Of a DNA stretch of 64,000 bases, positions 8,496-17,161 are shown one piece after another; the first letter of the stretch is position 1; every line of letters starts with the position of its first letter. The notes below the pieces were generated by a model. It was not told the DNA's origin, ran no database searches, and worked only from the letters and a program-made list of their open reading frames with translations. Both the position numbers and the translations under genes were made by a program. This DNA is from an uncultured Sulfitobacter sp. (GTDB taxonomy: Bacteria; Pseudomonadota; Alphaproteobacteria; Rhodobacterales; Rhodobacteraceae). The stretch lies in assembly GCA_947492925.1 (NCBI GenBank), contig CANLOQ010000001.1, forward strand, positions 992,001-1,056,000. Reading direction: 5' to 3'.

Positions 8496-9980
8496 ATGAC
8501 ACAACAACAGGGCGACCCGCGCCACCTTGAAACGCTTGACCGTGACCTTGCGCGGTTTTCCAACCTTGAACAAGCGACGGCGGCGGTGGGCAGACCGCTG
8601 GTGGGTGCGGGTATCTCCTTTGTGTTTATCATCGTGGCCGGGATTGCCGCGATGTTGTTGTTTGGTCAGCAGAGCAACACGTTCATTGTGATCGTTGCCG
8701 CCTGTCTTGGTGCCTATATGGCGCTGAACATCGGGGCCAATGATGTGGCCAACAACATGGGCCCTGCGGTGGGGGCCAATGCGCTGTCGATGGGCGGCGC
8801 CATTGGGATCGCTGTGGTTTTTGAAAGCGCGGGGGCGCTGATTGCCGGGGGCGACGTTGTTTCGACGATTGCCAAGGGGATCATTGCGCCGGAAAGCATG
8901 GGGACCGCGCCGATATTTATCTGGGCGATGATGGCGGCCCTGTTGTCCGCCGCGCTTTGGGTCAATCTGGCCACATGGATCGGGGCGCCGGTATCGACCA
9001 CACATTCGGTTGTGGGTGGTGTGATGGGCGCGGGCATTGCCGCTGCCGGATTTGCCGCCGTGAACTGGCCCACGATGGCAACGATTGCGGCAAGCTGGGT
9101 GATCTCTCCGGTTTTGGGAGGTGTGATTGCCGCGTTGTTCCTGTGGCTGATCAAGGAACGGATCATTTATCAGGATGACAAGATTGCGGCGGCGCGCCGA
9201 TGGGTACCGATTTTGGTTGGTATCATGGCCGGTGCCTTTGCGTCCTATCTGGCGCTGAAAGGGCTGAAAAAGATCATCAAGATCGACATGCCTACCGCGC
9301 TGTTGATCGGTGCCGCGATCGGTGTGCTGGTCTGGGTCGTGATGATCCCGCTGATCCGCAAACAATCCCAAGGGCTTGAGAACCGGAACAAATCGCTCAA
9401 GATCCTGTTCGGTATTCCGCTGGTGGTGTCGGCCGCGTTGCTGAGTTTTGCGCATGGGGCCAATGATGTGGCCAATGCGGTGGGGCCGCTGGCCGCGATT
9501 GTGCAGGCGTCGTCATCCGGTGATTTTCTGCAGGCGGTATCCATCCCGTTCTGGGTGATGGTGATTGGTGCGTTTGGTATTTCGTTTGGTTTGTTTTTGT
9601 TTGGTCCAAAGCTGATCCGCATGGTTGGCGGCCAGATCACCAAACTGAACCCGATGCGGGCCTATTGTGTTGCCCTGTCGGCGGCGATCACGGTGATTGT
9701 GGCAAGCTGGCTGGGCCTGCCGGTGAGTTCCACACATATCGCGGTTGGTGCCGTGTTTGGTGTTGGATTTTTCCGGGAGTGGGATGCGGAACGGCGAATT
9801 CGCAAGGCGCGTCTGGCGATGCCGGACCGGACGGTTTACGGCCCGCAGGAACGTAAGAGGCGCAAGTTGGTGCGGCGGACGCATTTCACGACGATCATCG
9901 CGGCATGGGTGATTACGGTGCCTGCTGCGGCGTTGCTTTCTGGGATGTTCTTTTTCGTGATTACACTGTTCACGGCATGA
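8496..9980 (+). CDS. PiT-family inorganic phosphate transporter
   Basis: A 494-residue polytopic membrane protein with the duplicated PiT signature: GANDVANNMGPAVGA at about residue 80 and AHGANDVANAVGPLAAI in the second half, plus paired STTHSVVGGVMGAG and SSTHIAVGAVFGVG loops. It should be a low-affinity phosphate (metal-phosphate) symporter of the inner membrane. The N-terminal 35 residues are hydrophilic, followed by 10 or more hydrophobic segments. It is a single gene ending at a strong terminator, with no pho-type operon around it. Confidence 0.93.
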   Translation: MTQQQGDPRHLETLDRDLARFSNLEQATAAVGRPLVGAGISFVFIIVAGIAAMLLFGQQSNTFIVIVAACLGAYMALNIGANDVANNMGPAVGANALSMGGAIGIAVVFESAGALIAGGDVVSTIAKGIIAPESMGTAPIFIWAMMAALLSAALWVNLATWIGAPVSTTHSVVGGVMGAGIAAAGFAAVNWPTMATIAASWVISPVLGGVIAALFLWLIKERIIYQDDKIAAARRWVPILVGIMAGAFASYLALKGLKKIIKIDMPTALLIGAAIGVLVWVVMIPLIRKQSQGLENRNKSLKILFGIPLVVSAALLSFAHGANDVANAVGPLAAIVQASSSGDFLQAVSIPFWVMVIGAFGISFGLFLFGPKLIRMVGGQITKLNPMRAYCVALSAAITVIVASWLGLPVSSTHIAVGAVFGVGFFREWDAERRIRKARLAMPDRTVYGPQERKRRKLVRRTHFTTIIAAWVITVPAAALLSGMFFFVITLFTA

Positions 9981-10011
9981 CCGGCCCCGCGATGTGCGGA
10001 ACCGGCTTTTT
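9981..10011 (+). terminator. Rho-independent terminator of the PiT gene
   Basis: CCGGCCCCGC, loop GATGT, then GCGGAACCGG: a hairpin with a 2-nt internal mismatch, followed by C and TTTTT. It starts directly after the stop codon of the phosphate transporter and separates it from the convergent msrBA operon. Confidence 0.8.
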
Positions 10012-10021
10012 CAGGGTCTGA

Positions 10022-10531
10022 TTATTCCGCTGCGGCGCGTTTGGGCAGCACCCAGTCCGCGCGCGGGAAGTGACAGGTGTAGCCGTTTGGAATGCGCTCA
10101 AGATAATCCTGATGCTCCGGCTCTGCTTCCCAGAAATCGCTGACGGGTTCGACTTCGGTGACGACCTTGCCGGGCCAGAGGCCGGAAGCTTCGACATCTG
10201 CAATCGTGTCTAACGCGACGGCTTTTTGATCTTCGTCCACGTAATAGATCGCCGAGCGGTAGCTCATGCCACGGTCATTGCCTTGGCGGTTCAGCGTTGT
10301 GGGGTCGTGGATCTGGAAGAAGAATTCCAGAATTTCGCGGTAGGATGTTACCGTGGGATCAAAGATCACCTCGATCCCTTCGGCGTGAGTGCCGTGGTTG
10401 CGGTAGGTGGCGTTGGGCACGTCACCGCCGGTATAGCCGACGCGGGTCGAGATAATGCCAGGGCGCTTGCGGATCAGATCCTGCATTCCCCAGAAACATC
10501 CGCCCGCCAGTACTGCGCGTCTCGAACTCAT
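10022..10531 (-). CDS. msrA: Peptide-methionine (S)-S-oxide reductase
   Basis: 169 residues. The catalytic motif GCFWG (Cys12) is near the N-terminus, followed by TRVGYTGG, the [13 protein letters not shown] region and [18 protein letters not shown], all typical of MsrA. It repairs the S epimer of oxidised methionine. Its ATG overlaps the msrB stop by 4 nt (ATGA), so the two repair enzymes are translated from one message, msrB first. The usual resolving cysteines at the C-terminus are not obvious. Confidence 0.95.
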   Translation of the reverse strand: MSSRRAVLAGGCFWGMQDLIRKRPGIISTRVGYTGGDVPNATYRNHGTHAEGIEVIFDPTVTSYREILEFFFQIHDPTTLNRQGNDRGMSYRSAIYYVDEDQKAVALDTIADVEASGLWPGKVVTEVEPVSDFWEAEPEHQDYLERIPNGYTCHFPRADWVLPKRAAAE

Positions 10532-10971
10532 GCTACGTCCTCCACTTGATTGATGTAGTCGCCGTATCCTTCGTCTTCCATATCATCGCGGTGGATGAAT
10601 CGCAGGGATGCGGAGTTGATACAGTAGCGCAATCCGCCACGATCCGCCGGGCCGTCGGGAAAGACGTGACCCAGATGGCTGTCGCCGTGTTTGGAGCGCA
10701 CTTCGGTGCGGACCATGCCAAGCGATGCGTCCCGATGTTCGGTCACGTTGTCGATGGGTTTGGTAAAGCTGGGCCAGCCGCAGCCGGATTCGTATTTGTC
10801 GGCGGAGGCAAAGAGCGGCTCTCCCGATACGATGTCGACGTAGATGCCCGGTTCTTTGTTGTTCAGCAGCTTGCCGGTGCCGGGGCGTTCGGTGCCGCTT
10901 TCCTGTGTAACGTAGTATTCTTCGGGCGAGAGGGTTTCGATCACCTCTGCGCGTTTTTCGTATTTGGCCAT
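10528..10971 (-). CDS. msrB: Peptide-methionine (R)-S-oxide reductase
   Basis: 147 residues, starting at the ATG behind GGAGGACGCTC. Motifs: [18 protein letters not shown], and [13 protein letters not shown], which carries the catalytic Cys. The zinc-binding CxxC pairs of many MsrB proteins are absent, as in the zinc-free subgroup. It reduces the R epimer of methionine sulfoxide and is first in the msrB-msrA operon. The operon diverges from a glutathione peroxidase gene, which suggests a shared oxidative-stress promoter region between 10972 and 11077. Confidence 0.95.
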   Translation of the reverse strand: MAKYEKRAEVIETLSPEEYYVTQESGTERPGTGKLLNNKEPGIYVDIVSGEPLFASADKYESGCGWPSFTKPIDNVTEHRDASLGMVRTEVRSKHGDSHLGHVFPDGPADRGGLRYCINSASLRFIHRDDMEDEGYGDYINQVEDVA

Positions 10972-11077
10972 GAGCGTCCTCCTTGGCTTGGGGCGTTGTC
11001 GTATTAAATGGTGTGATATTCGAAAATTCAAAGGGGTTCGCGCCGGTCTGACACGGGCCTGTGAGAAGGGGAGTATC

Positions 11078-11596
11078 ATGCGGCTGGTTTTTGCGTTGAT
11101 TGGATGTCTGATGGCGGGGATGGTCTGGGCCGCACCACGGGACATGACCTTTGCCAATATTGACGGCGGGACGCTGAACCTGAGCCAATGGTCTGGGCAG
11201 CCGGTTCTGGTGGTGAACACCGCGTCGCAATGTGGGTTCACAGGGCAATATGAGGGTCTGCAAAGCCTGTATGACACGTATAAGGACCGCGGGCTTGTGG
11301 TGTTGGCGGTTCCGTCTGATGATTTCAATCAGGAGCTGACGACGGGGGCCGAGGTGAAGGAATTCTGCGAGATGGCCTTTGGGCTGGATATGCCGATGGC
11401 GGATATCACGCGCGTGAAGGGCAGCAAGGCGCATCCGTTTTACAAGGCGGTACGGGCCGAAACCGGATTTGTGCCGCGCTGGAATTTCAACAAGGTGCTG
11501 ATCGGGCCGGATGGTGCGGTGGTGGATACCTGGGGGTCATCGACACGGCCAAAATCACCCGCGATTGTAGGCGCGATTGAGCCGTTGTTGAATTGA
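11078..11596 (+). CDS. Glutathione peroxidase family protein, exported
   Basis: 172 residues from ATG 11078, which has GAGAAGGGGAG upstream. An N-terminal hydrophobic signal ends near VWAAP, so the protein is probably periplasmic. The thioredoxin-like core has the catalytic cysteine in [12 protein letters not shown] and the downstream RWNFNK with the conserved Trp/Asn. It is a non-selenium enzyme that likely uses thioredoxin or glutathione to reduce peroxides. The more typical GPx motif LAFPCNQF is replaced by [12 protein letters not shown], a variant of secreted subfamilies. It is divergent from msrBA. Confidence 0.88.
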   Translation: MRLVFALIGCLMAGMVWAAPRDMTFANIDGGTLNLSQWSGQPVLVVNTASQCGFTGQYEGLQSLYDTYKDRGLVVLAVPSDDFNQELTTGAEVKEFCEMAFGLDMPMADITRVKGSKAHPFYKAVRAETGFVPRWNFNKVLIGPDGAVVDTWGSSTRPKSPAIVGAIEPLLN

Positions 11597-11632
11597 GGTA
11601 CGCGGTTTAGGCTTTTTCAGAGGAGCCTGAAC

Positions 11633-12259
11633 ATGGATGAACCCGATCTTGATGCGGCCTACGCGCTGGAAACACCTGAGGACAACCGCAAGCTTTATGC
11701 TGAATGGGCGGGCAGCTATGACACCGGGTTTGCCAGCGATATGGATTACCGCCTGCCGCAGATGGTGGCGCTGGTGCTGGCCGAAGTGATGGACGGCACC
11801 GGGCCGGTGCTGGATGTGGGGGCGGGCACGGGGTTGGTGGCGCAGCACTTTCCGTTGCGGGGTGTCGTGACGATGGATGCGCTGGATATTTCGCCGGATA
11901 TGCTGGCGGTCGCGGCGCAGAAAGGCCTTTACAGAGACTATATCGAGGCGGATTTGACGGCGGCGCTGGACCTTGCGGATGAAACATACGGCGCGGTCGT
12001 CAGTTCGGGGACGTTTACCCACGGGCATGTGGGGCCGGATGCGCTGGACGCACTGCTGCGGGTCGCAAAACCCGGCGCGGTGTTTGTGCTGTCGATCAAC
12101 GCAGAGCATTTCGAGGCGCGGGGGTTTGCCGCCAAATTCGCCGCGTTAGAGCCGCATATCCGCGACGTCGAGCACCGGATTGTTGATATTTACGGGCCCG
12201 GTGCGGACGCGGCCCATGCCGGGGATCAGGCGCATATCGCGGTGTTCTGGAGACGGTGA
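11633..12259 (+). CDS. Class I SAM-dependent methyltransferase
   Basis: A 208-residue protein with SAM-binding motif I VLDVGAGTGLVA, an acidic strand-2 end (TMDALDIS) and the later GAVVSSGTFTHGHVG. Its start has AGAGGAGCC upstream. A probable SAM-dependent methyltransferase resembling Williams-Beuren/UbiE-like small-molecule methylases. The substrate cannot be named. It follows the glutathione peroxidase by 36 nt on the same strand and may be co-transcribed with it. Confidence 0.82.
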   Translation: MDEPDLDAAYALETPEDNRKLYAEWAGSYDTGFASDMDYRLPQMVALVLAEVMDGTGPVLDVGAGTGLVAQHFPLRGVVTMDALDISPDMLAVAAQKGLYRDYIEADLTAALDLADETYGAVVSSGTFTHGHVGPDALDALLRVAKPGAVFVLSINAEHFEARGFAAKFAALEPHIRDVEHRIVDIYGPGADAAHAGDQAHIAVFWRR

Positions 12260-12320
12260 ATTGATGCTTGAGCCGGGGCCGGTGGGGTGACAGGGTAGCG
12301 ACATGAATTGAGGTTCCCCG

Positions 12321-13178
12321 ATGCCCCTGTCCGGTCTGGCGCTTGTTCTGGTCGCCGCCTTTTGCCACGCGACGTGGAATTTCTTTGTCAAACGGATCAA
12401 TGGCGGGGTTGAGTTGATCTGGCTGTTCTCGGTGATTTCGATCATCGTTTATCTGCCCTTGGCGGTCTGGATCCTGATTGTGGAACAGCCCTATTTCGGG
12501 CCGTGGCAGATTGTTTTTCTGCTGGGGACCGTCGCGCTGCATCTGGGGTATTTCATGCTGTTGCAGGCGGGGTATCGGCATGGTGATCTGTCACTGGTCT
12601 ATCCGACGGCGCGGGCGACGGGCCCGCTTTTATCAACGACGTTTGCGGTTGTGCTGCTGGGGGAGCATGTGACGGCGCAAATGGCGGTGGGGGCGGCGGT
12701 TATCATTGGCGGGGTGCTGATGCTGACGGGTGGGATCGGGCGGAACCGGGGGAAGCTTAGCGCGTCGCTGGCGTTTGGTCTGGGGGCGGGGCTGTTTATT
12801 GGCAGCTACACGGCGTGGGATGCCTATGCGGTGTCGGTCCTGTTGGTGCCGCCCTTGTTGATGGATTATGCGTCAAATCTGGGGCGGGTTGTGGTGCTGG
12901 CCCCCGTGGCCTTTCGGCGGCGGGTGGTGATGATGGGGCATTGGCGCGATCATCGCATGGGCGTGATCATCATCGCGGTGTTCAGCCCGTTGGCTTATAT
13001 TCTGGTGCTTTATGCGCTGACGTTTACGCCGGTCGCCTATGTCGCGCCCACGCGCGAGATCAGTGTTTTGCTGACCGTGCTGGCGGGCAGCCTTTTGTTG
13101 AAAGAAGGCAAGCTGAAAGAGCGGCTGGGCTGGGCGGTTGTGATCCTGACGGGGATGGCGCTGTTGGTTACCGGGTAA
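12321..13178 (+). CDS. EamA/DMT-superfamily transporter
   Basis: 285 residues with about ten hydrophobic segments arranged as two EamA repeats. The first begins AFCHATWNFFVKR. The second half carries YVAPTREISVLLTVLAGSLLLKEG, a typical DMT helix 8/9 region. Probably a metabolite exporter of unknown specificity. It ends 11 nt inside the convergent GlxA-type regulator gene, so the two 3' ends overlap. Confidence 0.85.
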   Translation: MPLSGLALVLVAAFCHATWNFFVKRINGGVELIWLFSVISIIVYLPLAVWILIVEQPYFGPWQIVFLLGTVALHLGYFMLLQAGYRHGDLSLVYPTARATGPLLSTTFAVVLLGEHVTAQMAVGAAVIIGGVLMLTGGIGRNRGKLSASLAFGLGAGLFIGSYTAWDAYAVSVLLVPPLLMDYASNLGRVVVLAPVAFRRRVVMMGHWRDHRMGVIIIAVFSPLAYILVLYALTFTPVAYVAPTREISVLLTVLAGSLLLKEGKLKERLGWAVVILTGMALLVTG

Positions 13179-14166
13179 TGTCGGATTTGCCGGACCAGAG
13201 CGCCTTGCCGTCGGAGGCCTCCATTCCGGGGGGATTGCCGTAGGCGTTGCGGTAGCTTTTGGAGAAATGAGACAGCGAGCGGAAGCCACAGGCGACGCAG
13301 ACGTCTGTGACGCTGAGGTCTGTCTGGCGCAGCAGATTGCGTGCCTTGTCCAGTCGCAGGTGCAGGTAATGGCGTTTGGGCGAGGTGCCGATGTAGCGGG
13401 CGAACAGACGCTCAAGCTGGCGGGTGGACAGGCTGACCAGTGCGGCGATTTCATCGGGGCGCAGCGGATCCTCAAGGTTGTTTTCCATCACCTGTATCGC
13501 CATCAGCAGCTTGGGATTGCGTACATCGGGGCGGGATTTCAGGGACATGCGTTGCCCCTGTGAATGGGCGCGCGGCACGGCATAGACCATCTGGTCTGCG
13601 ACCCAGCCGGCGATGTCGGTGCCATAGTCGGCCTGCACACGTGTTAGCACCAGGTCCATCGAGGCGGCACCGCCGGCGGTGGTAAACACGCGGCCATCGA
13701 CGGAAAACAATGTGTCTTCCATGATGACATCGGGCAGCATTTCGGCCAGCGCGGTTTTGTACTCCCAGTGGGTTGTCACCCGTTTGCCCCCGATCAGACC
13801 CGCAAGCGCCAGCACATATGTGCCAGAAGACAGCGCGCCGAAGTCCATCCCCTTGCGCGTTTCGCGGCGCAGCCAGTTCAGCACCGGTTTGGTGGCCCCG
13901 CGTCCGGCATGTTCACCGGCGCAGACGATCAGCGTTTCGTCGCGATTGAGGTCAGGGAGTGCGGCGTCAACCGCGACCTTGATGCCGTTGTATGAGGTGA
14001 CGGGCGCGCCGTCTTCGGAGATCAGCCGCCACGTGTAGAATGTACGGCCCAAGGCATGGTGGTTGGCCAGTGACAGGCAATCGAGTGCGCAGGAAAAGCC
14101 CAGCGGCGAGAAGCCGGGGATCAGGAGAAAGGCGTAGGATTTGGGGCTGTCCTGATCTTGGGTCAT
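13168..14166 (-). CDS. GlxA family (DJ-1/PfpI plus AraC) transcriptional regulator
   Basis: 332 residues. The N-terminal half is a DJ-1/PfpI-like domain (FLLIPGFSPLGFSCALDCLSLAN, LIVCAGEHAG), and the C-terminal hundred residues hold two AraC helix-turn-helices (EIAALVSLSTRQLERLF; VTDVCVACGFRSLSHFSKSY). These regulators often control glycine-betaine, carnitine or amino-acid metabolism in Rhodobacterales. Here it sits between two DMT exporters, one convergent and one upstream on the same strand, which are candidate targets. The effector is unknown. Confidence 0.9.
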   Translation of the reverse strand: MTQDQDSPKSYAFLLIPGFSPLGFSCALDCLSLANHHALGRTFYTWRLISEDGAPVTSYNGIKVAVDAALPDLNRDETLIVCAGEHAGRGATKPVLNWLRRETRKGMDFGALSSGTYVLALAGLIGGKRVTTHWEYKTALAEMLPDVIMEDTLFSVDGRVFTTAGGAASMDLVLTRVQADYGTDIAGWVADQMVYAVPRAHSQGQRMSLKSRPDVRNPKLLMAIQVMENNLEDPLRPDEIAALVSLSTRQLERLFARYIGTSPKRHYLHLRLDKARNLLRQTDLSVTDVCVACGFRSLSHFSKSYRNAYGNPPGMEASDGKALWSGKSDITR

Positions 14167-14229
14167 TGGGAAAGGTTAGACGCAGCAGTGCGCCGGTGTG
14201 CCGCCGGTCTGCGGCATGGGATGTCGGGA

Positions 14230-15099
14230 TCAGGCTTTGCTTTGCCGGGAGATTTGCACGGCGAGGATGCCCAGCGTGACGATGGCTACGCCCAGAATGT
14301 CGCGGGGGCCCAGCGATTCAGACAGCAAAAGTGCCGCGATGGCGACGCCAAAGACGGGGTTGAGAAAATGGAACGTCGCAGCGCGGGTGGCCCCGATGCG
14401 GTTGACCAGCCAGAACCAGATGATTGTTGCGGCAAGCCCGGGCACAAGGCAGGTATAGGTAAAGGCAATCAGCAGGGGCAGGGACGGGTTGATCCGTGGT
14501 GTTTCAAACGCAAGGGTTGCAAGGGCAAGGGCCACGCAGCCGACCAGCATCTGAAGCCCGACTATCATCAGGAAATTGCCCCCCGATGTGGCACCGCGCA
14601 CCAGCAGTGTCGCGGCAGTAAGGGCGATCACGCCGATCACGCAGAGCGCGACACCGCCCATGTCCACGCCGCCGCCTAGCCGCGCGCCCATGATGATCGC
14701 GACCCCGGCGACCCCGGCGATCAGCCCCGCAATGCCCAGAGGCTTGAGCCGTTCACCCAGCAATGCCCATGCGGCAAAGCCCACCAGAAGTGGCATGGTC
14801 GAGGCGATGATGGCGGCAAGCGATGCCTCAACGGTCTGCATGGCGACAAAGTTCAGCCCCAGATAGACGGCGTTTTGCAAGATGCCAAAGACGATGGTAG
14901 CGCGCCACTGGCCGGGTGTGAGGCGCATGGACTGGCCCAGCGCCAGCGCGATGCCCACGCCCAGCAACCCCGAGATGAGATAGCGCAGGGACAGGGCAAA
15001 GAGGGGTGACATGTCGGCCACGATGATGCGGGCCGAAGTGAAGGCAGAGGACCACATCAAGGCAAACACAAGGCCCATCAGAATTGCGCGTATGTCCAT
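14230..15099 (-). CDS. EamA/DMT-superfamily transporter
   Basis: 289 residues from the ATG at 15099 (MDIRAILMGLVFALMWSSAFTSAR), which fits relatives better than an upstream GTG at 15156. It has ten hydrophobic helices in two EamA repeats. The first contains ALSLRYLISG, and the second ends PVFGVAIAALLLSE. Probable inner-membrane exporter of amino acids or other metabolites. It lies 63 nt upstream of the GlxA-type regulator on the same strand. Confidence 0.86.
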   Translation of the reverse strand: MDIRAILMGLVFALMWSSAFTSARIIVADMSPLFALSLRYLISGLLGVGIALALGQSMRLTPGQWRATIVFGILQNAVYLGLNFVAMQTVEASLAAIIASTMPLLVGFAAWALLGERLKPLGIAGLIAGVAGVAIIMGARLGGGVDMGGVALCVIGVIALTAATLLVRGATSGGNFLMIVGLQMLVGCVALALATLAFETPRINPSLPLLIAFTYTCLVPGLAATIIWFWLVNRIGATRAATFHFLNPVFGVAIAALLLSESLGPRDILGVAIVTLGILAVQISRQSKA

Positions 15100-15177
15100 G
15101 ATCTGCCCGTATCCTTTTGGTGGGGATACAGTTTCCCAGATCACTGCCTTGTGCAAGGGCGACCGGGGCTTTAGCGG

Positions 15178-16314
15178 CTATTCTGCGGGACGCTGGACCA
15201 GCTGCGGCATTTCCTCAATCGGTGCCGCGCCAAACTCCATGACCATCTGGCTGCCGTCGGGGCTTAGGTCGGATTGCAGTGTGCCGCCCAGATTAGATAC
15301 CGCCGCGGCGATGAGGCTGAGGCCTATGCCGCTGCTGGCGGTGTTGTCCGCATCGCGGCCCGCGTCACCGATGCCATTGTCCAGACATTCAAGCCGGTAG
15401 CGGCCGGGTTCCAGCACGGTGACGGATACGCTTATTTCGCCGGGCCGGTCGTCCGGGAAAGCGTGCTTGATCGAGTTTGCAACAAATTCGCTGATGATCA
15501 GGCCCAGATTTGTCGCCTCGTCCGACTGCATGACAATGGTGTCGATATGGGTTCGGATGTTGATGTTTTCCGGGGTGCTGTGATCAAGATGTTTCAGCAC
15601 CTGAGTAAGGTAGGTGCGGGCGTCGATGGTGCTTTGGCCCGCGCTGTCCTGTAGTTCCTTGTGCAGTGACGCCATTGCGTCAACACGGCGCTGGATTGCG
15701 GCAAGCGCTTCGGCTGCGGCCGGGTCCTTGATGGTGCGGCTGTAGACCCGGACGATGGCGGACATGGATTGCAGCGAATTCTTGACCCGGTGATCGGTTT
15801 CGGCCTGCAGGATGGCCTGATTGCGCAGGGCCACGCGCAGATCCAGCAGTTTCATTACCTGTCGCGACAGCACGCGCAGGGTTTTGCGCTGAAGATCGGT
15901 CAGGCGGCGTGGTTTGTAGTCAAGCACACAAAGCGTGCCAAGCGGCAGACCGTTGGAGTCAATCAGCAATGAACCGGCGTAAAAACGCAATCCATCTGTA
16001 GCGGTACACAGGGGATTGTCGGCCATCCGGTCATCGGCAAGCGTGTCCTCAATCTCGACGAAATCGTTTTCAAGGATGGCATGCGCGCAGATGGAGGTTT
16101 CCAGCGGTGTTTCCGATGCGTTCAGTCCCACCTCGGCTTTGAACCACTGGCGATCTTCGTCGATCAGATTGATCACCGAAATCGGCGTTTCGCAAATCTG
16201 CGACGCCAGATCGACGATATCGTCAAAGTCCTTTTCCCGCTGACTGTCGAGGACGTCATAGTCCCGCAGGGTGGCAAGGCGCTCTTGTTCCAACGGGTGA
16301 TGGGAAGCACGCAT
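15178..16314 (-). CDS. GAF-domain sensor histidine kinase (HWE/HisKA_2 type)
   Basis: 378 residues. An N-terminal GAF domain (about 20-160; PISVINLIDEDRQWFKAEVG, FYAGSLLIDSNGLPLGTLCVLD) is followed by a coiled segment, a dimerisation/phosphoacceptor region with the conserved His in ETDHRVKNSLQSM, and an HATPase domain (EFVANSIKHAFPD; GIGLSL). This architecture is the soluble HWE/HisKA_2 kind seen in general-stress and light signalling. There is no membrane segment and no adjacent response regulator, so the partner is elsewhere. ATG 16314 is chosen for its GGA-type RBS and the usual start of this GAF family. Confidence 0.88.
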   Translation of the reverse strand: MRASHHPLEQERLATLRDYDVLDSQREKDFDDIVDLASQICETPISVINLIDEDRQWFKAEVGLNASETPLETSICAHAILENDFVEIEDTLADDRMADNPLCTATDGLRFYAGSLLIDSNGLPLGTLCVLDYKPRRLTDLQRKTLRVLSRQVMKLLDLRVALRNQAILQAETDHRVKNSLQSMSAIVRVYSRTIKDPAAAEALAAIQRRVDAMASLHKELQDSAGQSTIDARTYLTQVLKHLDHSTPENINIRTHIDTIVMQSDEATNLGLIISEFVANSIKHAFPDDRPGEISVSVTVLEPGRYRLECLDNGIGDAGRDADNTASSGIGLSLIAAAVSNLGGTLQSDLSPDGSQMVMEFGAAPIEEMPQLVQRPAE

Positions 16315-16390
16315 GATACGTCCTTTGACATAAGTATATTTGTTGTGTCCCTGAGGGGCTAAATAGACTGTTGGTTGCAAGAGTCCAATG

Positions 16391-16417
16391 AAAAAGGGCC
16401 GCCCGCAGGCAGCCCTT
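16391..16417 (-). terminator. Rho-independent terminator of the HU gene
   Basis: On the minus strand it reads AAGGGCTGCC, loop TGCG, GGCGGCCC, TTTTT. This is a strong stem with one mismatch and a U-run, 23-49 nt after the HU stop codon. Confidence 0.85.
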
Positions 16418-16439
16418 GTATCGTCACCTGTGGTGAGGA

Positions 16440-16727
16440 TCAGCCGTTGACGCTGTCCTTGAGCGCTTTGGCGATGGTCATCTTGACGACCTTGTCCGCT
16501 TCTTTCTTGAACTGCTCGCCCGTGGCGGGGTTGCGGACCATACGCTCTGGACGCTCGCGGCAGTAGATTTTGCCAACGCCGGGCAGGGTCACGGCACCGC
16601 CGCCGGACACTTCGCGTGTGATCAGGTTGCAGACAGCTTCGAGTGCCGCGCCTGCGGATTTCTTGTCAGAGCCCATTTCATCCGCGAGTGCGGCGACGAG
16701 CTGAGTCTTTGTCATTGGTTTTGCCAT
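16440..16727 (-). CDS. HU family DNA-binding protein
   Basis: A 95-residue histone-like protein. It starts at the ATG behind GGAGAAAAG. The N-terminal helices (MTKTQLVAALADEMG) are followed by the beta-arm region with GVGKIYCRERPERMVRNPATGE and the C-terminal AKALKDSV. It bends and compacts DNA as a dimer. A cysteine in the arm region (IYCRER) is uncommon. It is a single gene with its own terminator. Which HU paralogue it is cannot be decided from one gene. Confidence 0.93.
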   Translation of the reverse strand: MAKPMTKTQLVAALADEMGSDKKSAGAALEAVCNLITREVSGGGAVTLPGVGKIYCRERPERMVRNPATGEQFKKEADKVVKMTIAKALKDSVNG

Positions 16728-16981
16728 TTTTCTTTTCTCCTTAGACCGCCCGATGTTGGGCCTCCTGCGCAGAAAGTAACGGTATGTTGTAGGGTAACAC
16801 AACGAATATTGCGGCAAAAAACGTGGAAAACAGGTGTTTTTCGCGTTTTTCGGGGTTTGGTAGCGGTGAATTTGGGGGATTTCCGCCGAAGGGATCGCGT
16901 GCGGCCGGGGCCAGACGGGATTTGCGCTTTGTTCAGGGCGGGTATTTCAAAGGTTTTTATGGGCCTGCAATGGTCCGCCAT

Positions 16982-17155
16982 TCAGTCGCCAGAGCGTTTT
17001 TTGCCCAGAATGCGTTCGTAGAAGATCACCAATAGGATCAGGCACAGGCAGACAAAAAAGCCCCAGAATGTCAGCGCCTGCCACTGCGCGATCATTGAGG
17101 CGGCAACGAGGGTGATGAACACCCCCTTGAGCAATATCGTGCGCCAGCGCTTCAT
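16982..17155 (-). CDS. Small membrane protein after amn
   Basis: A 57-residue frame starts at ATG 17155, only 6 nt after the amn stop. It has a basic N-terminus (MKRWRTILLK) and two hydrophobic segments (GVFITLVAASMI and a longer FWGFFVCLCLILLVIF), then a basic tail ending KKRSGD. Position, composition and coupling suggest a real small inner-membrane protein in the ade-amn unit. No family is recognised and no function is claimed. Confidence 0.6.
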   Translation of the reverse strand: MKRWRTILLKGVFITLVAASMIAQWQALTFWGFFVCLCLILLVIFYERILGKKRSGD

Positions 17156-17161
17156 GGGTGC

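Noticed and set aside
8292-9455. A 387-codon antisense frame over the phosphate transporter
   Set aside because: Mirror of the PiT gene with repetitive His/Arg/Asn; no recognisable domain.
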